From NCBI GenBank assembly GCA_000585055.1, contig JEMX01000014.1, positions 1 to 37,125 on the forward strand: DNA of 37,125 nucleotides, in the 5' to 3' direction. Below are positions 6,736 through 16,238 of the stretch, in pieces. Under the pieces are notes generated by a model. It was given only the letters and a program-made list of their open reading frames with translations, ran no database searches and was not told the DNA's origin. Origin of the DNA: Candidatus Accumulibacter appositus. GTDB lineage: Bacteria; Pseudomonadota; Gammaproteobacteria; Burkholderiales; Rhodocyclaceae. The position numbers and the translations under genes were made by a program. The stretch's first letter is position 1. The number at the start of each line of letters is the position of its first letter.

Positions 6736-8115
6736 ATGCCAAAAAAATTGTTCATCCGCACCTTTGGGTGCCAGATGAACGAGTATGACTCGGACAAGAT
6801 GGCCGACGTACTCGCCGCATCGGAAGAAATCGTCAAGACCGACAGCCCAGACGACGCCGACATCATTCTCTTCAACACCTGCTCGGTGCGCGAGAAGGCG
6901 CAGGAACGCGTTTTTCACGACCTTGGGCGGGTACGCCTGCTGAAGCGCGCCAATCCCGATCTGGTGATCGGCGTCGGCGGGTGCGTCGCCAGCCAGGAAG
7001 GCGCGGCGATCGTCGCCCGCGCGCCCTACGTGGACGTCGTCTTTGGACCGCAGACCCTGCATCGCCTGCCGCAGTTGATCGCCGAGCGGCGACGCCTGGG
7101 CAAGTCGCAGGTCGACATCTCCTTCCCGGAGATCGAGAAGTTCGACAACTTGCCGCCTGCCAGCGTCGACGGTGCGGCCGCTTTCGTCTCGATCATGGAA
7201 GGTTGCAGCAAGTTCTGTTCGTTCTGCATCGTGCCCTATACCCGCGGCGACGAGGTTTCGCGCCCTTTCGATGACGTGTTGACCGAAGTTGCCGGTCTGG
7301 CAGAACAGGGCGTAAGAGAGGTGACCCTGCTCGGTCAGAACGTCAATGCCTACCGCGGCACGATGAGCGGCAAGGGTCAGGCGCAGCCCGGCGAGGAAAC
7401 GGCCGATCTGGCGCTGCTGATCGAATACATCGCCGAGATCCCGGGCATCGAACGCATCCGCTACACGACTTCGCATCCGCGTGAAGTGACGCAGCGGCTG
7501 ATCGAGGTCTATGCCAGCGTGCCGAAACTGGTCTCGCATCTGCATCTGCCGGTGCAGTCGGGCTCGGACCGCGTGCTGGCGGCAATGAAGCGCGGCTACA
7601 CGGTGCTCGAATACAAGAGCCTGGTGCGCAAGCTGCGCGCGGCGCGCCCCGACCTGTCCCTGTCCTCCGACTTCATCGTCGGTTTTCCGGGCGAGACCGC
7701 CGAAGATTTCGACAAAACTATGAAGCTGATCGACGATGTCGGTTTCGACGCCTCGTTCTCGTTTATCTACAGCGCGCGACCAGGCACCCCGGCCGCCGAC
7801 CTGGTCGACGATACGCCGGCAGCGGTGAAACTCGAACGCCTGCAGCGCCTGCAGCAGCGCATCGACGGCCTGGCGCATGAGGTGTCGCTGGCCATGGTCG
7901 GCAGCGTGCAACGGGTGCTCGTCGAAGGTCTGTCGAGAAAAAACAAGAGCGAGCTGGCCGGACGCACCGACAATAACCGGGTGGTCAATTTCGCCAGCGA
8001 TCGTGCCGACGCCACGCAGTGGCTCGATCGTTTCGTCGATGTGCGCATCAGCGCCGCACTGCCGCACTCGCTGCGCGGCGAGATCGTCAACCACAACGCG
8101 GGGCAGGCAGCATGA
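6736..8115 (+). CDS. miaB: tRNA-2-methylthio-N6-isopentenyladenosine synthase
   Basis: MiaB is a radical-SAM methylthiotransferase of 459 aa that adds the 2-methylthio group to i6A37 in tRNAs reading UNN codons. The N-terminal UPF0004 domain has its three cluster cysteines (C12, C49, C83). The radical-SAM motif CxxxCxxC is at C157, C161 and C164, and the C-terminal part matches a TRAM domain (about residues 385-450). Length and motif order are those of the family. The last four bases overlap the start of the phoH-like gene (ATGA), so the two are translationally coupled. The miaB - phoH-like - ybeY - corC - lnt order is widely conserved in proteobacteria and links tRNA modification with rRNA maturation. 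Confidence 0.98.
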   Translation: MPKKLFIRTFGCQMNEYDSDKMADVLAASEEIVKTDSPDDADIILFNTCSVREKAQERVFHDLGRVRLLKRANPDLVIGVGGCVASQEGAAIVARAPYVDVVFGPQTLHRLPQLIAERRRLGKSQVDISFPEIEKFDNLPPASVDGAAAFVSIMEGCSKFCSFCIVPYTRGDEVSRPFDDVLTEVAGLAEQGVREVTLLGQNVNAYRGTMSGKGQAQPGEETADLALLIEYIAEIPGIERIRYTTSHPREVTQRLIEVYASVPKLVSHLHLPVQSGSDRVLAAMKRGYTVLEYKSLVRKLRAARPDLSLSSDFIVGFPGETAEDFDKTMKLIDDVGFDASFSFIYSARPGTPAADLVDDTPAAVKLERLQRLQQRIDGLAHEVSLAMVGSVQRVLVEGLSRKNKSELAGRTDNNRVVNFASDRADATQWLDRFVDVRISAALPHSLRGEIVNHNAGQAA

Positions 8116-9155
8116 ACGTCAAGACAGCTGAAAACAAGACTGAAACCAAGAGCCGGGCCATCGAACTGCTGCTCTCACCGGTCAATAACAAGCACCTGGC
8201 CAACCTGTGCGGCGCACTCGACGAGAACCTGCGCCAGATCGAGACCGCCCTCGACGTTTCGATCGCCCGCCGCGGCGAGCGCTTCACGCTGCGCGGCGAA
8301 AGCGCGCAGACGACGCGCGCCTCGGAGGCGCTGCAACAGTTCTACGCGCACGCCAAGGAAGCATTGTCGGTCGACGAAATTCAGCTCGGCCTGATCGAGA
8401 TCCTCAACCGGCCGGTGCACAAGGTATCGTCCGGTGGCGGCGTCTCGCCGGCGCTGATGACCCGCAAGAGCGAACTGCACGGCCGCACGCCGCGGCAGAT
8501 CGAATACCTCAAGCACATCCAGGAACACGACATTACCTTCGGCACCGGCCCGGCCGGCACGGGCAAGACCTACCTCGCCGTCGCTTCAGCGGTCGACGCC
8601 TACGAGCGCGAGCTGGTGCAGCGCATCGTCCTTACCCGCCCGGCGGTCGAGGCCGGCGAACGCCTGGGCTTCCTGCCGGGCGACCTGAACCAGAAGGTCG
8701 ATCCCTATCTGCGCCCGCTTTACGATGCCCTCTACGACCTGATGGGCTTCGAGCGCGTCGGCAAGCTCTTCGAGCGTGGCGCGATAGAGATCGCGCCACT
8801 GGCCTACATGCGCGGTCGCACCCTGAACCACGCCTTCATCATCCTCGACGAAGCGCAGAACACGACCCCGGAACAGATGAAGATGTTTCTGACGCGCATC
8901 GGCATCGGTGCCAAGGCGGTGGTCACCGGCGACGTCACCCAGATCGACTTGCAGCGCGGCCAGAAGAGCGGCCTCGTCGAAGCGCGTCTGATCCTCCAGG
9001 AGGTGCGCGGCATCGCCTTCACCGAGTTCCTCAAGGAAGACGTCGTCCGGCACCCGCTGGTGGCCAGGATCGTCTCGGCTTACGAAGCACACACCGCGGC
9101 CCTGGAAGCGATCGAGGCCAAAACCAGGGCCCGACACCATGCCGAAAAAAACTGA
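8112..9155 (+). CDS. ybeZ: PhoH-like ATPase (YbeZ)
   Basis: This is a 347-aa PhoH-family P-loop ATPase, with the start chosen at the ATG overlapping the miaB stop. An N-terminal KH-like region (about residues 15-80) precedes the PhoH domain. Walker A is GPAGTGKT at 146-153 and Walker B is IILDEAQN at 243-250. YbeZ is a partner of the endoribonuclease YbeY in E. coli and is thought to act in RNA processing, possibly as an RNA helicase. That role is inferred from the family and from the neighbouring ybeY. The 3' end overlaps ybeY by 17 bp, as expected for co-expressed partners. Confidence 0.95.
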   Translation: MNVKTAENKTETKSRAIELLLSPVNNKHLANLCGALDENLRQIETALDVSIARRGERFTLRGESAQTTRASEALQQFYAHAKEALSVDEIQLGLIEILNRPVHKVSSGGGVSPALMTRKSELHGRTPRQIEYLKHIQEHDITFGTGPAGTGKTYLAVASAVDAYERELVQRIVLTRPAVEAGERLGFLPGDLNQKVDPYLRPLYDALYDLMGFERVGKLFERGAIEIAPLAYMRGRTLNHAFIILDEAQNTTPEQMKMFLTRIGIGAKAVVTGDVTQIDLQRGQKSGLVEARLILQEVRGIAFTEFLKEDVVRHPLVARIVSAYEAHTAALEAIEAKTRARHHAEKN

Positions 9156-9606
9156 GCAGCTCGAGGTTGAAGTGCAGTACGCCTGCGACCGCCAAAGCCT
9201 GCCGAAGAAGCCGCGCGTACGCGCCTGGGCACGCGCCGCGTTGGCCGAGAGCGAGAACCAGGACGGGCGGGTGACCGTGCGCTTCGTCGCTGCCGACGAA
9301 GGACGGCGACTGAACCGCGAGTACCGCAGCCAGGAGGACGCCACCAATGTCCTCTCCTTTCCGTACGCGCTCGAACCGCAGCTCTGTGGTGACCTGGTCC
9401 TCTGTGTGCCCGTCGTCGCCCGCGAGGCGGCCGCACAGGACAAATCACTGGATGCGCATTACGCCCATCTGGTCGTGCATGGCATGCTGCATCTGCAGGG
9501 CCACGACCATGAAGAAAGCGAGGAACAAGCACGCGCGATGGAGGACCTCGAACGCAACATCCTCGCCGACCTCGGCTATCCGGATCCCTACGGCAGCGAG
9601 GATTGA
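9139..9606 (+). CDS. ybeY: Endoribonuclease YbeY, 16S rRNA maturation factor
   Basis: YbeY is a zinc-dependent single-strand endoribonuclease needed for 16S rRNA 3'-end maturation and ribosome quality control. This protein has 155 aa, and the signature Hx3Hx5H is complete: H114, H118 and H124 within [14 protein letters not shown]. The conserved TNVLSFP stretch follows residue 68. The start at 9139 lies inside the end of the phoH-like gene. Downstream, 111 bp with a double-hairpin repeat separate it from corC, the only sizeable gap inside this operon. Confidence 0.97.
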   Translation: MPKKTEQLEVEVQYACDRQSLPKKPRVRAWARAALAESENQDGRVTVRFVAADEGRRLNREYRSQEDATNVLSFPYALEPQLCGDLVLCVPVVAREAAAQDKSLDAHYAHLVVHGMLHLQGHDHEESEEQARAMEDLERNILADLGYPDPYGSED

Positions 9607-9613
9607 GGCGTCA

Positions 9614-9690
9614 GCCCCCCCTCTTTCCCCGGCCCTTCTCCCGCAGAGGGGAGAAGGGAGTTTCGCGAGTCGCATGCGCGACTTTCACGG
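9614..9690. repeat. Double-hairpin REP-like repeat, copy 2
   Basis: This is the second copy of the element at 243-315, in the same orientation. The first hairpin pairs CCCTTCTCCC with GGGGAGAAGG around 9632-9656. The second (AGTCGC, ATGC, GCGACT at 9668-9683) keeps its six-base arms while the four central bases differ from copy 1. It lies in the ybeY-corC gap and could attenuate or stabilise the operon transcript there. Confidence 0.7.
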
Positions 9691-9717
9691 TAACGCCTCA
9701 ATCCTCGAAACCTCTTT

Positions 9718-10560
9718 ATGGATGATAGCCACAGCCCCGGCTTGTTCGAGCGCCTCTCTTCACTCCTCCAGCGCGAACCCGAAGACCGCCAGCAACTGAT
9801 CCAGTTGTTGCGTTCTGCTCACCAGCGCCAGCTGCTCGACGCCGATGCCCTGAGCATCACCGAAGGTGCACTCGCGGCGTCACAGATCACCGCCCGCGAA
9901 GTCATGGTGCCACGCTCGCAGATGGAAGTGATCGACATGGAAGACTCGCTGGCGGAGGTCATCGCGCACGTCAACCGGACCGCCCATTCGCGCCTGCCGG
10001 TCATCGACGGCAATCGCGACAACGTGATCGGCATTCTGCTGGCCAAGGATCTATTGCGCGTGCCGCGCGACGACGACTTCCGCCTTCGCGACTGGCTACG
10101 TCCGGCAATGTTCATCCCCGAATTCAAGCGCCTCGACGTCCTGCTGCGCGAATTCCGCGTCTCGCACAATCACCTGGCGGTGGTGGTCGACGAATACGCC
10201 GGCGTTGCCGGCGTGATCACCATCGAAGACGTGCTCGAACAAATCGTCGGTGAAATCGAGGACGAGCACGACACCGGCAGCGACGAAGGCGACGAGAACA
10301 TCCAGATCGAAGCCAGCGGCCTCTACCGGGTCAAGGCCCAGACGGCGGTGGCCGAGTTCAACGCCGCCTTCGGAACCCAGCTGCACGACGAAAAGAGCCT
10401 GACCGTCGGTGGCCTGATCCTGCACCACCTCGGCTGGGTGCCGCAGTGCGACGAGGAGTTCGCCATCGCCGGAACGCACTTCCAGGTCCTCCGCGCCGAT
10501 AGCCGCCGCATCCACACCCTGCTCGTCAAGCCACCGCCGCATGCTGACCCAGCCGACTAA
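9718..10560 (+). CDS. corC: CorC/YbeX family protein with CBS pair
   Basis: The 280-aa protein has no membrane anchor. It begins with a short helical region, contains two CBS domains (about residues 55-185, starting near AREVMVPRSQME and ending near YAGVAGVITIEDVLEQIVGEI), and ends in a CorC/HlyC-type domain (about 195-275). CBS pairs bind adenosyl ligands. CorC (YbeX) has been linked to Mg2+/Co2+ efflux in Salmonella and more recently to ribosome maturation, which would suit its place next to ybeY. It overlaps lnt by 20 bp. Which of the two roles applies here cannot be decided from sequence. Confidence 0.95.
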   Translation: MDDSHSPGLFERLSSLLQREPEDRQQLIQLLRSAHQRQLLDADALSITEGALAASQITAREVMVPRSQMEVIDMEDSLAEVIAHVNRTAHSRLPVIDGNRDNVIGILLAKDLLRVPRDDDFRLRDWLRPAMFIPEFKRLDVLLREFRVSHNHLAVVVDEYAGVAGVITIEDVLEQIVGEIEDEHDTGSDEGDENIQIEASGLYRVKAQTAVAEFNAAFGTQLHDEKSLTVGGLILHHLGWVPQCDEEFAIAGTHFQVLRADSRRIHTLLVKPPPHADPAD

Positions 10561-12079
10561 GGGATTTTACTGGCGACTGCTCGCTGCGCTGCTGATCGGC
10601 GCCGCGGGGGTCTTCGCCTTCGCGCCCTTCGCCTGGTTTCCGATCAACTGGCTGAGTCTGGGTGGCCTTTTCGCCCTGCTCGGCGCCGAGACCGAGGGCG
10701 CGCGCAGCCCGCGTCGCGGCGCCCTGCTCGGCGCGGCCTTTGCTTTCGGCCTGTTCCTGGCCGGCGTGAGCTGGGTCTATGTCAGCCTCAGCGTCTTCGG
10801 TGGCATGCCGGCGTGGCTGGCCGGCCTGGCGACGCTTCTTTTCTGCCTGGTACTGAGCCTGTTTCCGGCGCTCGCCGGAGCGCTCTTCGTTCGTCTCGCC
10901 GCTGCCGGCTGGCTACCGCGGGTGCTTCTTTTCGCCAGTCTGTGGACCCTGGCCGAGTGGCTGCGCTCCTGGGTATTCAGCGGCTTTCCGTGGCTCGCTG
11001 CGGGCTACGCACATGTCCCGCCGAGCCCGCTCGCCGGCTACGCCCCACTGCTCGGCGTTTATGGCGTAACGCTTTCGGCAGCGCTCAGCGGAGCGCTGTT
11101 TGGCGAGTTGCTGCGCGTCGCCCTGCGCGCGCCAGGGCGCGGCCGTGAAGAGCGAACGCGCTGCTTGCCGGCACTGCCCTTGCTGGCTCTCGCCCTGCTC
11201 CTGGGCGCCGGCGCCTTGCTGCGTGAAGTGCGCTGGACGCAGGCCATCGGCGAACCCGTGTCAGTGGCGCTGTTGCAGGGCAATGTCGCGCAGGAGATCA
11301 AATGGCGTCCGGAGCGCTTCGCCGATTCGCTGCGCACCTACTACCGGTTGGCGCAGGAAAACCCCGCGCAACTGACGATCCTGCCGGAAACCGCACTGCC
11401 CGCTTTTCTTGACCAGATTCCCGCCGAGTATCTCGAGGAGTTGCGCAAGCTGGCCCTGCGCCAGCAAGGCGAACTGCTGCTTGGCATTGCTGTCGCCGAG
11501 GGACGGCAATACTTCAACGCCGCGGTGAGTCTCGGCAGCACGCCGTCACAGCGCTACAGTAAGGTGCATCTGGTGCCTTTCGGCGAATTCGTGCCGCCAG
11601 GTTTTGCCTGGTTCATGGCCATGGCCAATATCCCGATGTCCGACTTCACGGCCGGTGCAGCACGACAGCCCCACTTGCAGCTGGCCGGCCAGAAGGTAGC
11701 CGTGAACATCTGCTACGAAGACGCCTTCGGCGAGGAGATCATCGGCGCCCTGCCGGCCGCGACGCTCCTGGTCAACATTTCCAATGTGGCCTGGTTCGGT
11801 AACTCGCTGGCGCCGGCACAGCATCTGCAGATTGCCCAGATGCGCACCCTGGAAAGCGGCCGCATGATGCTGCGCGCGACCAACACCGGCATGACCGCGA
11901 TCGTCGATGTCGATGGCCGCGTACGTTCCACCCTGCCTCCCTTCACGCGCGGTGCACTGGTCGACGAAGTGCAGGGCTACTCCGGTGCGACCCCCTTCGT
12001 ACGCTTCGGCAACTGGCCGGCAATCACCCTGTCGGCGCTGCTGACAGGGCTACTGGCACTGCTCCGCCGACCGCTTTAA
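10541..12079 (+). CDS. lnt: Apolipoprotein N-acyltransferase
   Basis: Lnt (512 aa) transfers the third acyl chain from phospholipid to the N-terminal cysteine of lipoproteins in the inner membrane, before sorting by Lol. The N-terminal half has several hydrophobic membrane segments (from about residue 12 to 227). The periplasmic nitrilase-like domain follows from about 240 and has the catalytic triad E283 (LPETALP), K341 (SKVHLVPFGEF) and C391 (NICYEDAFGEE). One last hydrophobic segment lies at the C-terminus. The start ATG lies within the end of corC, the arrangement found in many proteobacteria. An OmpA-like lipoprotein encoded at 18329-18994 would be one of its substrates. Confidence 0.97.
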   Translation: MLTQPTKGFYWRLLAALLIGAAGVFAFAPFAWFPINWLSLGGLFALLGAETEGARSPRRGALLGAAFAFGLFLAGVSWVYVSLSVFGGMPAWLAGLATLLFCLVLSLFPALAGALFVRLAAAGWLPRVLLFASLWTLAEWLRSWVFSGFPWLAAGYAHVPPSPLAGYAPLLGVYGVTLSAALSGALFGELLRVALRAPGRGREERTRCLPALPLLALALLLGAGALLREVRWTQAIGEPVSVALLQGNVAQEIKWRPERFADSLRTYYRLAQENPAQLTILPETALPAFLDQIPAEYLEELRKLALRQQGELLLGIAVAEGRQYFNAAVSLGSTPSQRYSKVHLVPFGEFVPPGFAWFMAMANIPMSDFTAGAARQPHLQLAGQKVAVNICYEDAFGEEIIGALPAATLLVNISNVAWFGNSLAPAQHLQIAQMRTLESGRMMLRATNTGMTAIVDVDGRVRSTLPPFTRGALVDEVQGYSGATPFVRFGNWPAITLSALLTGLLALLRRPL

Positions 12080-12086
12080 TCTGTGG

Positions 12087-12195
12087 AAATCTGCGTAATC
12101 TTCGGATAGTGAACGACTTTTCCCGCTCGTGATGGGCAAGGCCTGGTGATTTTTTGCACAGGCGGCGCGAAGGGCGTTTATTTATCCGCAGATTT
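12087..12195. repeat. Spaced inverted repeat downstream of lnt
   Basis: AAATCTGCG at 12087-12095 recurs as its exact complement CGCAGATTT at 12187-12195, and the similarity extends a few bases further (ATC near TCGGAT and TTATCC). The arms are about 90 bp apart. The sequence resembles short CTGCG-type repeats that I have seen between genes of other proteobacteria. It may be a remnant of a small mobile repeat or part of the lnt 3' end. Confidence 0.4.
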
Positions 12196-12259
12196 TCGCC
12201 GATTGATAAAGCCGTGCGCCGGCATGCCGGACGCATTCTCTGCTTGACAATGAATCTCG

Positions 12260-12288
12260 TTTACACGGCGCAATCGATGCTGTAAAAC
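12260..12288 (+). promoter_or_regulatory. Candidate promoter for the cytochrome c gene
   Basis: TTTACA at 12260-12265 and TAAAAC at 12283-12288 are 17 bp apart. A perfect TTGACA at 12244-12249 lies just upstream but has no partner -10 box at the right distance. The start codon of the cytochrome gene is 50 bp downstream, behind a strong GGAGGGA ribosome site. Confidence 0.35.
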
Positions 12289-12337
12289 GAAGTGCGCATT
12301 CCAATCGGAAACAAAAGCAGTTTTCACGGAGGGAGCA

Positions 12338-13087
12338 ATGATGTTCAAAGAACTGATTGTTGCCATATCTCTGACTTTGACTGTATTTCCCCCCTTCGCT
12401 CTGGCCGCGCCAGAAACAGCAGTCAGTGTCAGCGGCAAGCGCCCGGACTCCCAATGGAACGCCGCCTACCCCGAGAAGGACGCGGCCCTGACCTTGATGG
12501 GTGACAGCAAAGCCGGCGAGGTCACCTACCAAGCCTACTGCGCAGCCTGCCACCTGCCGAACGGCGGCGGTAATCCGGACGGCGGCATCCCGCAACTGGC
12601 GGGCCAGCACCGCACGGTGCTGATCAAGCAATTGGCCGATATTCGTGCCGGCGTCCGCGACAACCCGACGATGTACCCCTTCGCCATCGAGCTGCCAGAC
12701 GCGCAGGCACTCGCCGATGTCGCAAGCTATATCGCAACGCTCTGCATTCCTCGCGGCGCGGGCCAGTACCAAGCCCCAGATGCGGCCGAGCAGATCGCTT
12801 ATGGCAAGAGGCTTTTTGAAAAGGAATGCAGCCTATGCCATGGCCTGAGCGGTGACGGCATGCAGGAGAAGTTCTACCCGGTCCTCGCCGGGCAACATTA
12901 CGCCTATCTGCTGCGCCAACTGGCCGAAATCCGTGATGGCAAACGCGGTAATGCGCATCCGGATATGGTCCGGCTGATCGCAAAATACGACAATGCGCAA
13001 CTGGTCGCCCTCTCGGCGTATCAGGCGAGCCTAGCCACGCGGCCACGCGGATGGACAACGCAGCCGCGCTTCTGCACGCCGGAATGA
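12338..13087 (+). CDS. Di-haem cytochrome c (c4/c553-like)
   Basis: The gene encodes a 249-aa exported protein. Residues 1-23 are a signal peptide (cleavage near ALA-AP), and GGAGGGA lies seven bases before the ATG. Two haem c sites are present: CAACH at 68-72 and CSLCH at 164-168. Each is followed by the cytochrome-c-family pattern PxLAGQH, and M112 and M210 are plausible axial methionines. The two similar halves are typical of cytochrome c4 and related periplasmic electron carriers that feed terminal oxidases. The gene stands alone between lnt and glyQ with a gap on each side, so it looks like a separate transcription unit. The redox partner is not evident. Confidence 0.9.
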   Translation: MMFKELIVAISLTLTVFPPFALAAPETAVSVSGKRPDSQWNAAYPEKDAALTLMGDSKAGEVTYQAYCAACHLPNGGGNPDGGIPQLAGQHRTVLIKQLADIRAGVRDNPTMYPFAIELPDAQALADVASYIATLCIPRGAGQYQAPDAAEQIAYGKRLFEKECSLCHGLSGDGMQEKFYPVLAGQHYAYLLRQLAEIRDGKRGNAHPDMVRLIAKYDNAQLVALSAYQASLATRPRGWTTQPRFCTPE

Positions 13088-13220
13088 TCTAGCTCGACCG
13101 CCGGGCGCCGGCTGGCGCCCTCGGCAATGCAGCCACGTGGCCGGCAGGGAAGCCGGCACCCGCGCTCGGCAGGGTGCGACTCTGGCGCCGAAAGCGATTC
13201 GTGTCCGGGCAGAAACCAAG

Positions 13221-13226
13221 TAAAAT
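13221..13226 (+). promoter_or_regulatory. Possible -10 box for glyQS
   Basis: TAAAAT at 13221-13226 lies 32 bp before the glyQ start. Seventeen bases upstream of it is TTCGTG, a poor -35 match. No T-box or other leader structure is visible, as expected for a proteobacterium. Confidence 0.35.
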
Positions 13227-13258
13227 CCCCCTTTTTTCGTTCGTGCAAAAACCCTCCC

Positions 13259-14164
13259 ATGCCTACATTCCAGGAAGTCATTTTGCGTCTCCAGAATTTC
13301 TGGGACCAACAGGGCTGCGTGCTGCTGCAACCCTACGACATCGAAGTCGGTGCCGGCACTTTCCACACCGCGACCTTCCTGCGCGCCATCGGCCCGGAGC
13401 CCTGGAACGCCGCCTATGTGCAACCGTCGCGCCGCCCGAAGGACGGTCGCTACGGCGAGAACCCGAACCGCCTGCAGCACTACTACCAGTATCAGGTGGT
13501 GCTAAAGCCCTCACCCGCCAACATCCAGGATCTCTACCTCGATTCGCTGCGCGCGCTCGGCATCGATACCGCGGCGCACGACATCCGCTTCGTCGAGGAT
13601 GACTGGGAGAGCCCGACCCTGGGTGCCTGGGGCCTCGGCTGGGAAGTCTGGCTGGACGGCATGGAAGTGACTCAGTTCACCTATTTCCAGGAAGTCGGTT
13701 CGCTGTCCTGCAAACCGGTACTGGGCGAAATCACCTACGGCATCGAGCGGCTGGCGATGTACCTGCAAGGAGTGGAGAACGTCTTCGACCTGGTCTGGGC
13801 CGAAGGGCCGGGCTACCGGGTGACCTACGGCGACGTCTTCCACCAGAACGAAGTCGAGCAGTCGAAATACAACTTCGAGCAGGCCAATGTCGAAATGCTC
13901 TTCCGACACTTCAGCGAACACGAATCCGAAGCCCGGCGCCTGATCGCCGCGAACCTGGCTTTGCCCGGCTACGAAATGGTGATGAAGTGCTCGCACGTCT
14001 TCAACCTGCTCGACGCACGCGGTGCCATCTCGGTGACCGAGCGTGCCGCCTACATTGGCCGCGTACGTGCGCTGGCGCGCGAAGTCGCGCAGGCTTACCT
14101 TGATTCCCGCCAGGCCCTCGGCTTCCCGATGTGCAAAACGACCACCGGCGACGAGGGGCAATGA
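13259..14164 (+). CDS. glyQ: Glycyl-tRNA synthetase alpha subunit
   Basis: GlyQ (301 aa) is the catalytic subunit of the bacterial alpha2beta2 glycyl-tRNA synthetase. It makes glycyl-adenylate and glycyl-tRNA. The start at 13259 gives the standard family opening [15 protein letters not shown]. Conserved blocks include [33 protein letters not shown] and [14 protein letters not shown] frame extending upstream to 13127 has no family similarity. The stop is one base before the glyS start, so the two subunits are co-translated. Confidence 0.98.
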   Translation: MPTFQEVILRLQNFWDQQGCVLLQPYDIEVGAGTFHTATFLRAIGPEPWNAAYVQPSRRPKDGRYGENPNRLQHYYQYQVVLKPSPANIQDLYLDSLRALGIDTAAHDIRFVEDDWESPTLGAWGLGWEVWLDGMEVTQFTYFQEVGSLSCKPVLGEITYGIERLAMYLQGVENVFDLVWAEGPGYRVTYGDVFHQNEVEQSKYNFEQANVEMLFRHFSEHESEARRLIAANLALPGYEMVMKCSHVFNLLDARGAISVTERAAYIGRVRALAREVAQAYLDSRQALGFPMCKTTTGDEGQ

Positions 14165-14165
14165 G

Positions 14166-16238
14166 ATGAACGATACGGTCCTGATCGAGCTGCGCAGCGA
14201 AGAGCTGCCCCCGAAATCCTTGCGACAGCTCTCCGAAGCATTCGCCGACGCCGTCTTTTCGGCCCTGAAAGCGCAAGAGTTTGCCACCGACGATAGCGTG
14301 TGCACGCCCTACGCCACCCCGCGCCGCCTGGCCCTGTCGATCACCGCTGTCGCCGCGCGCCAGCCCGACCGCGTCCTCGAACGCAAGGGCCCGGCGGTAA
14401 GCAGCGCGCTCGACGCAGCCGGCCAGCCGACGAAAGCGCTCGCCGGCTTCATGCGTTCGGCCGGCGTCAGCTTCGAACAGCTGCACCAGGCCGCTGACGG
14501 CAAGGGCGAGTATTTTGTCGCCCGCATCGAGAAAAAAGGGGAGCAGCTCGACGCGCATCTGGCCGAAATCGTCGCCCAGGCGCTGAAGAAGCTGCCGATT
14601 CCGAAAGTCATGCGCTGGGGCGACTCGGAACACCAGTTCGTGCGCCCGGTACACAGCCTGATCCTCCTGCACGGCGAAAATATCGTCGCAGGCGAAGTGC
14701 TCGGCCTGCGCAGCGGCCGAGTCACGCTCGGCCACCGCTTCCTGTCCGCCGGCGAAATCGTCATCGACAAGCCGTCCGAGTATGTCGACAAGCTCGCTGC
14801 CGGCAAGGTCATCGCCGCGTTCGCCGAACGACGTGCCGTCGTCGCCGCACAGCTCGACGCTGCCGCCAAGCGTCTCGATGCCCGCATCAACCCTGCCGAG
14901 GACCTGCTCGACGAGGTCACGGCGCTGGTCGAATGGCCGGCCGTCTATGCCGGCCAGTTCGAGGCCGAATACCTCGAAGTGCCGCAGGAATGCCTCATCC
15001 TGACCATGCAGCAGAACCAGAAGTACTTTCCGCTGCTCGATAGCAACGGCAAGCTGCGCAACCGCTTCCTGATCGTCTCCAACATGCAGGTCGACGATCC
15101 AAGCGCCATCGTCAGCGGCAATGAACGTGTCGTTCGCCCGCGTCTGGCCGATGCGCGCTTCTTCTACAACCAGGACCGCAAGAACGGTTTCAGCACCCGC
15201 GCCATGCGGCTTGGCGCCGTCGTCTATCACAATAAACTCGGCTCGCTCGGCGACCGCGCCCAGCGCCTGGGTCGGATCGCGCACGGCATTGCCGAAAAGC
15301 TCGGTGCCGACGGCAAGGTCGCCGAAGCCGTTGGCTTGCTGGCCAAGGTCGACCTGCTGACCGACATGGTCGGCGAATTCCCCGAGCTGCAGGGGATCAT
15401 GGGCCGCTACTACCTGCTACACGAAGGCAATTCGCCGGAATTGGCCGACGCCGTCGAGCAGCATTACCGGCCGCGCTTTGCCGGCGACGCCCTGCCGCAG
15501 GGCAACATCGCCTGTGCCGCCGCGCTGGCCGACAAACTCGACGCCCTGGTCGGCTTTTTCGGCATCGGACAACTACCGACCGGCGACAAGGATCCCTTTG
15601 GCCTGCGCCGCGCCGCTCTCGGGGTCTTGCGTATCCTGATGGAGACGCCGCTGCCACTCGATCTGGCGGAACTGATCGGCGAGGCGAGCAAGGCGCTGAG
15701 CAGCCAGGGAATCAAGTTCGAGCCAGTCGAGCAGCCGCTGCTGACCTTCATGCTCGACCGTCTGCGTGGCACGCTCAGAGAGGCCGGCCATTCGATCGAC
15801 GTGATCGAAGCGGTGCTGGCGCAACAACCGACCCGCATCGACCGGGTTCCCGCCCGCCTGGCAGCGGTACGCGAGTTCCAGCAGCTGCCGGAGTCACTGG
15901 CTCTGGCCGCAGCCAACAAGCGCATCGGCAACATCCTGAAGAAGGCCGATGCGAAGCTGCCCGAACCTGACATCGCGCTGCTCGAAGAAGACGCCGAGAA
16001 AGCGCTTTTCGAGCGCGTGCTGCTGATCGCCCCGCTGGTCAAGTCGCACGTCGCCAACGAGGACTACGCCGAGGCGCTGAAAGTATTGGCCTCGGTACGC
16101 GCCGAGGTCGACCGTTTCTTCGAGGAAGTAATGGTCAATGTTCCCGAGCCGGTGCTGCGCGGCAACCGCCTGGGGCTCCTGAAAGCGCTCTTCGAGCAGC
16201 TCAACGCGGTCGCCGACATCGCAAAGCTGGCCGTATGA
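14166..16238 (+). CDS. glyS: Glycyl-tRNA synthetase beta subunit
   Basis: GlyS (690 aa) is the tRNA-binding subunit. It begins with the family-typical LIELRSEELPPKSL. The core has LERKGPA, MRWG and FVRPVH, then LTMQQNQKYFP (about residues 278-290) and an HD-like part around residues 400-470. A C-terminal anticodon-binding DALR-like region occupies about 580-680, near FFEEVMVN. The length is normal. The last four bases overlap the gmhB start (ATGA). Together with glyQ it charges the glycine tRNAs, including the CCC isoacceptor encoded at 6204-6277. Confidence 0.98.
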   Translation: MNDTVLIELRSEELPPKSLRQLSEAFADAVFSALKAQEFATDDSVCTPYATPRRLALSITAVAARQPDRVLERKGPAVSSALDAAGQPTKALAGFMRSAGVSFEQLHQAADGKGEYFVARIEKKGEQLDAHLAEIVAQALKKLPIPKVMRWGDSEHQFVRPVHSLILLHGENIVAGEVLGLRSGRVTLGHRFLSAGEIVIDKPSEYVDKLAAGKVIAAFAERRAVVAAQLDAAAKRLDARINPAEDLLDEVTALVEWPAVYAGQFEAEYLEVPQECLILTMQQNQKYFPLLDSNGKLRNRFLIVSNMQVDDPSAIVSGNERVVRPRLADARFFYNQDRKNGFSTRAMRLGAVVYHNKLGSLGDRAQRLGRIAHGIAEKLGADGKVAEAVGLLAKVDLLTDMVGEFPELQGIMGRYYLLHEGNSPELADAVEQHYRPRFAGDALPQGNIACAAALADKLDALVGFFGIGQLPTGDKDPFGLRRAALGVLRILMETPLPLDLAELIGEASKALSSQGIKFEPVEQPLLTFMLDRLRGTLREAGHSIDVIEAVLAQQPTRIDRVPARLAAVREFQQLPESLALAAANKRIGNILKKADAKLPEPDIALLEEDAEKALFERVLLIAPLVKSHVANEDYAEALKVLASVRAEVDRFFEEVMVNVPEPVLRGNRLGLLKALFEQLNAVADIAKLAV

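Noticed and set aside
6721..8094. Long open frame (457 codons) on the minus strand
   Set aside because: It is the complement of miaB, whose motifs are complete on the plus strand. High GC keeps the opposite strand free of stops. No domain is seen.
12244..12249. Perfect TTGACA upstream of the cytochrome gene
   Set aside because: No -10 box lies 16-18 bp downstream; the TTTACA at 12260 has a better partner.
13088..13258. Possible T-box or leader control of glyQS
   Set aside because: No T-box sequence or specifier stem is visible, and T-boxes are not expected in this group.
14001..15284. Long minus-strand open frame (427 codons)
   Set aside because: It is antisense to glyQ/glyS; the plus strand encodes conserved synthetase sequence.
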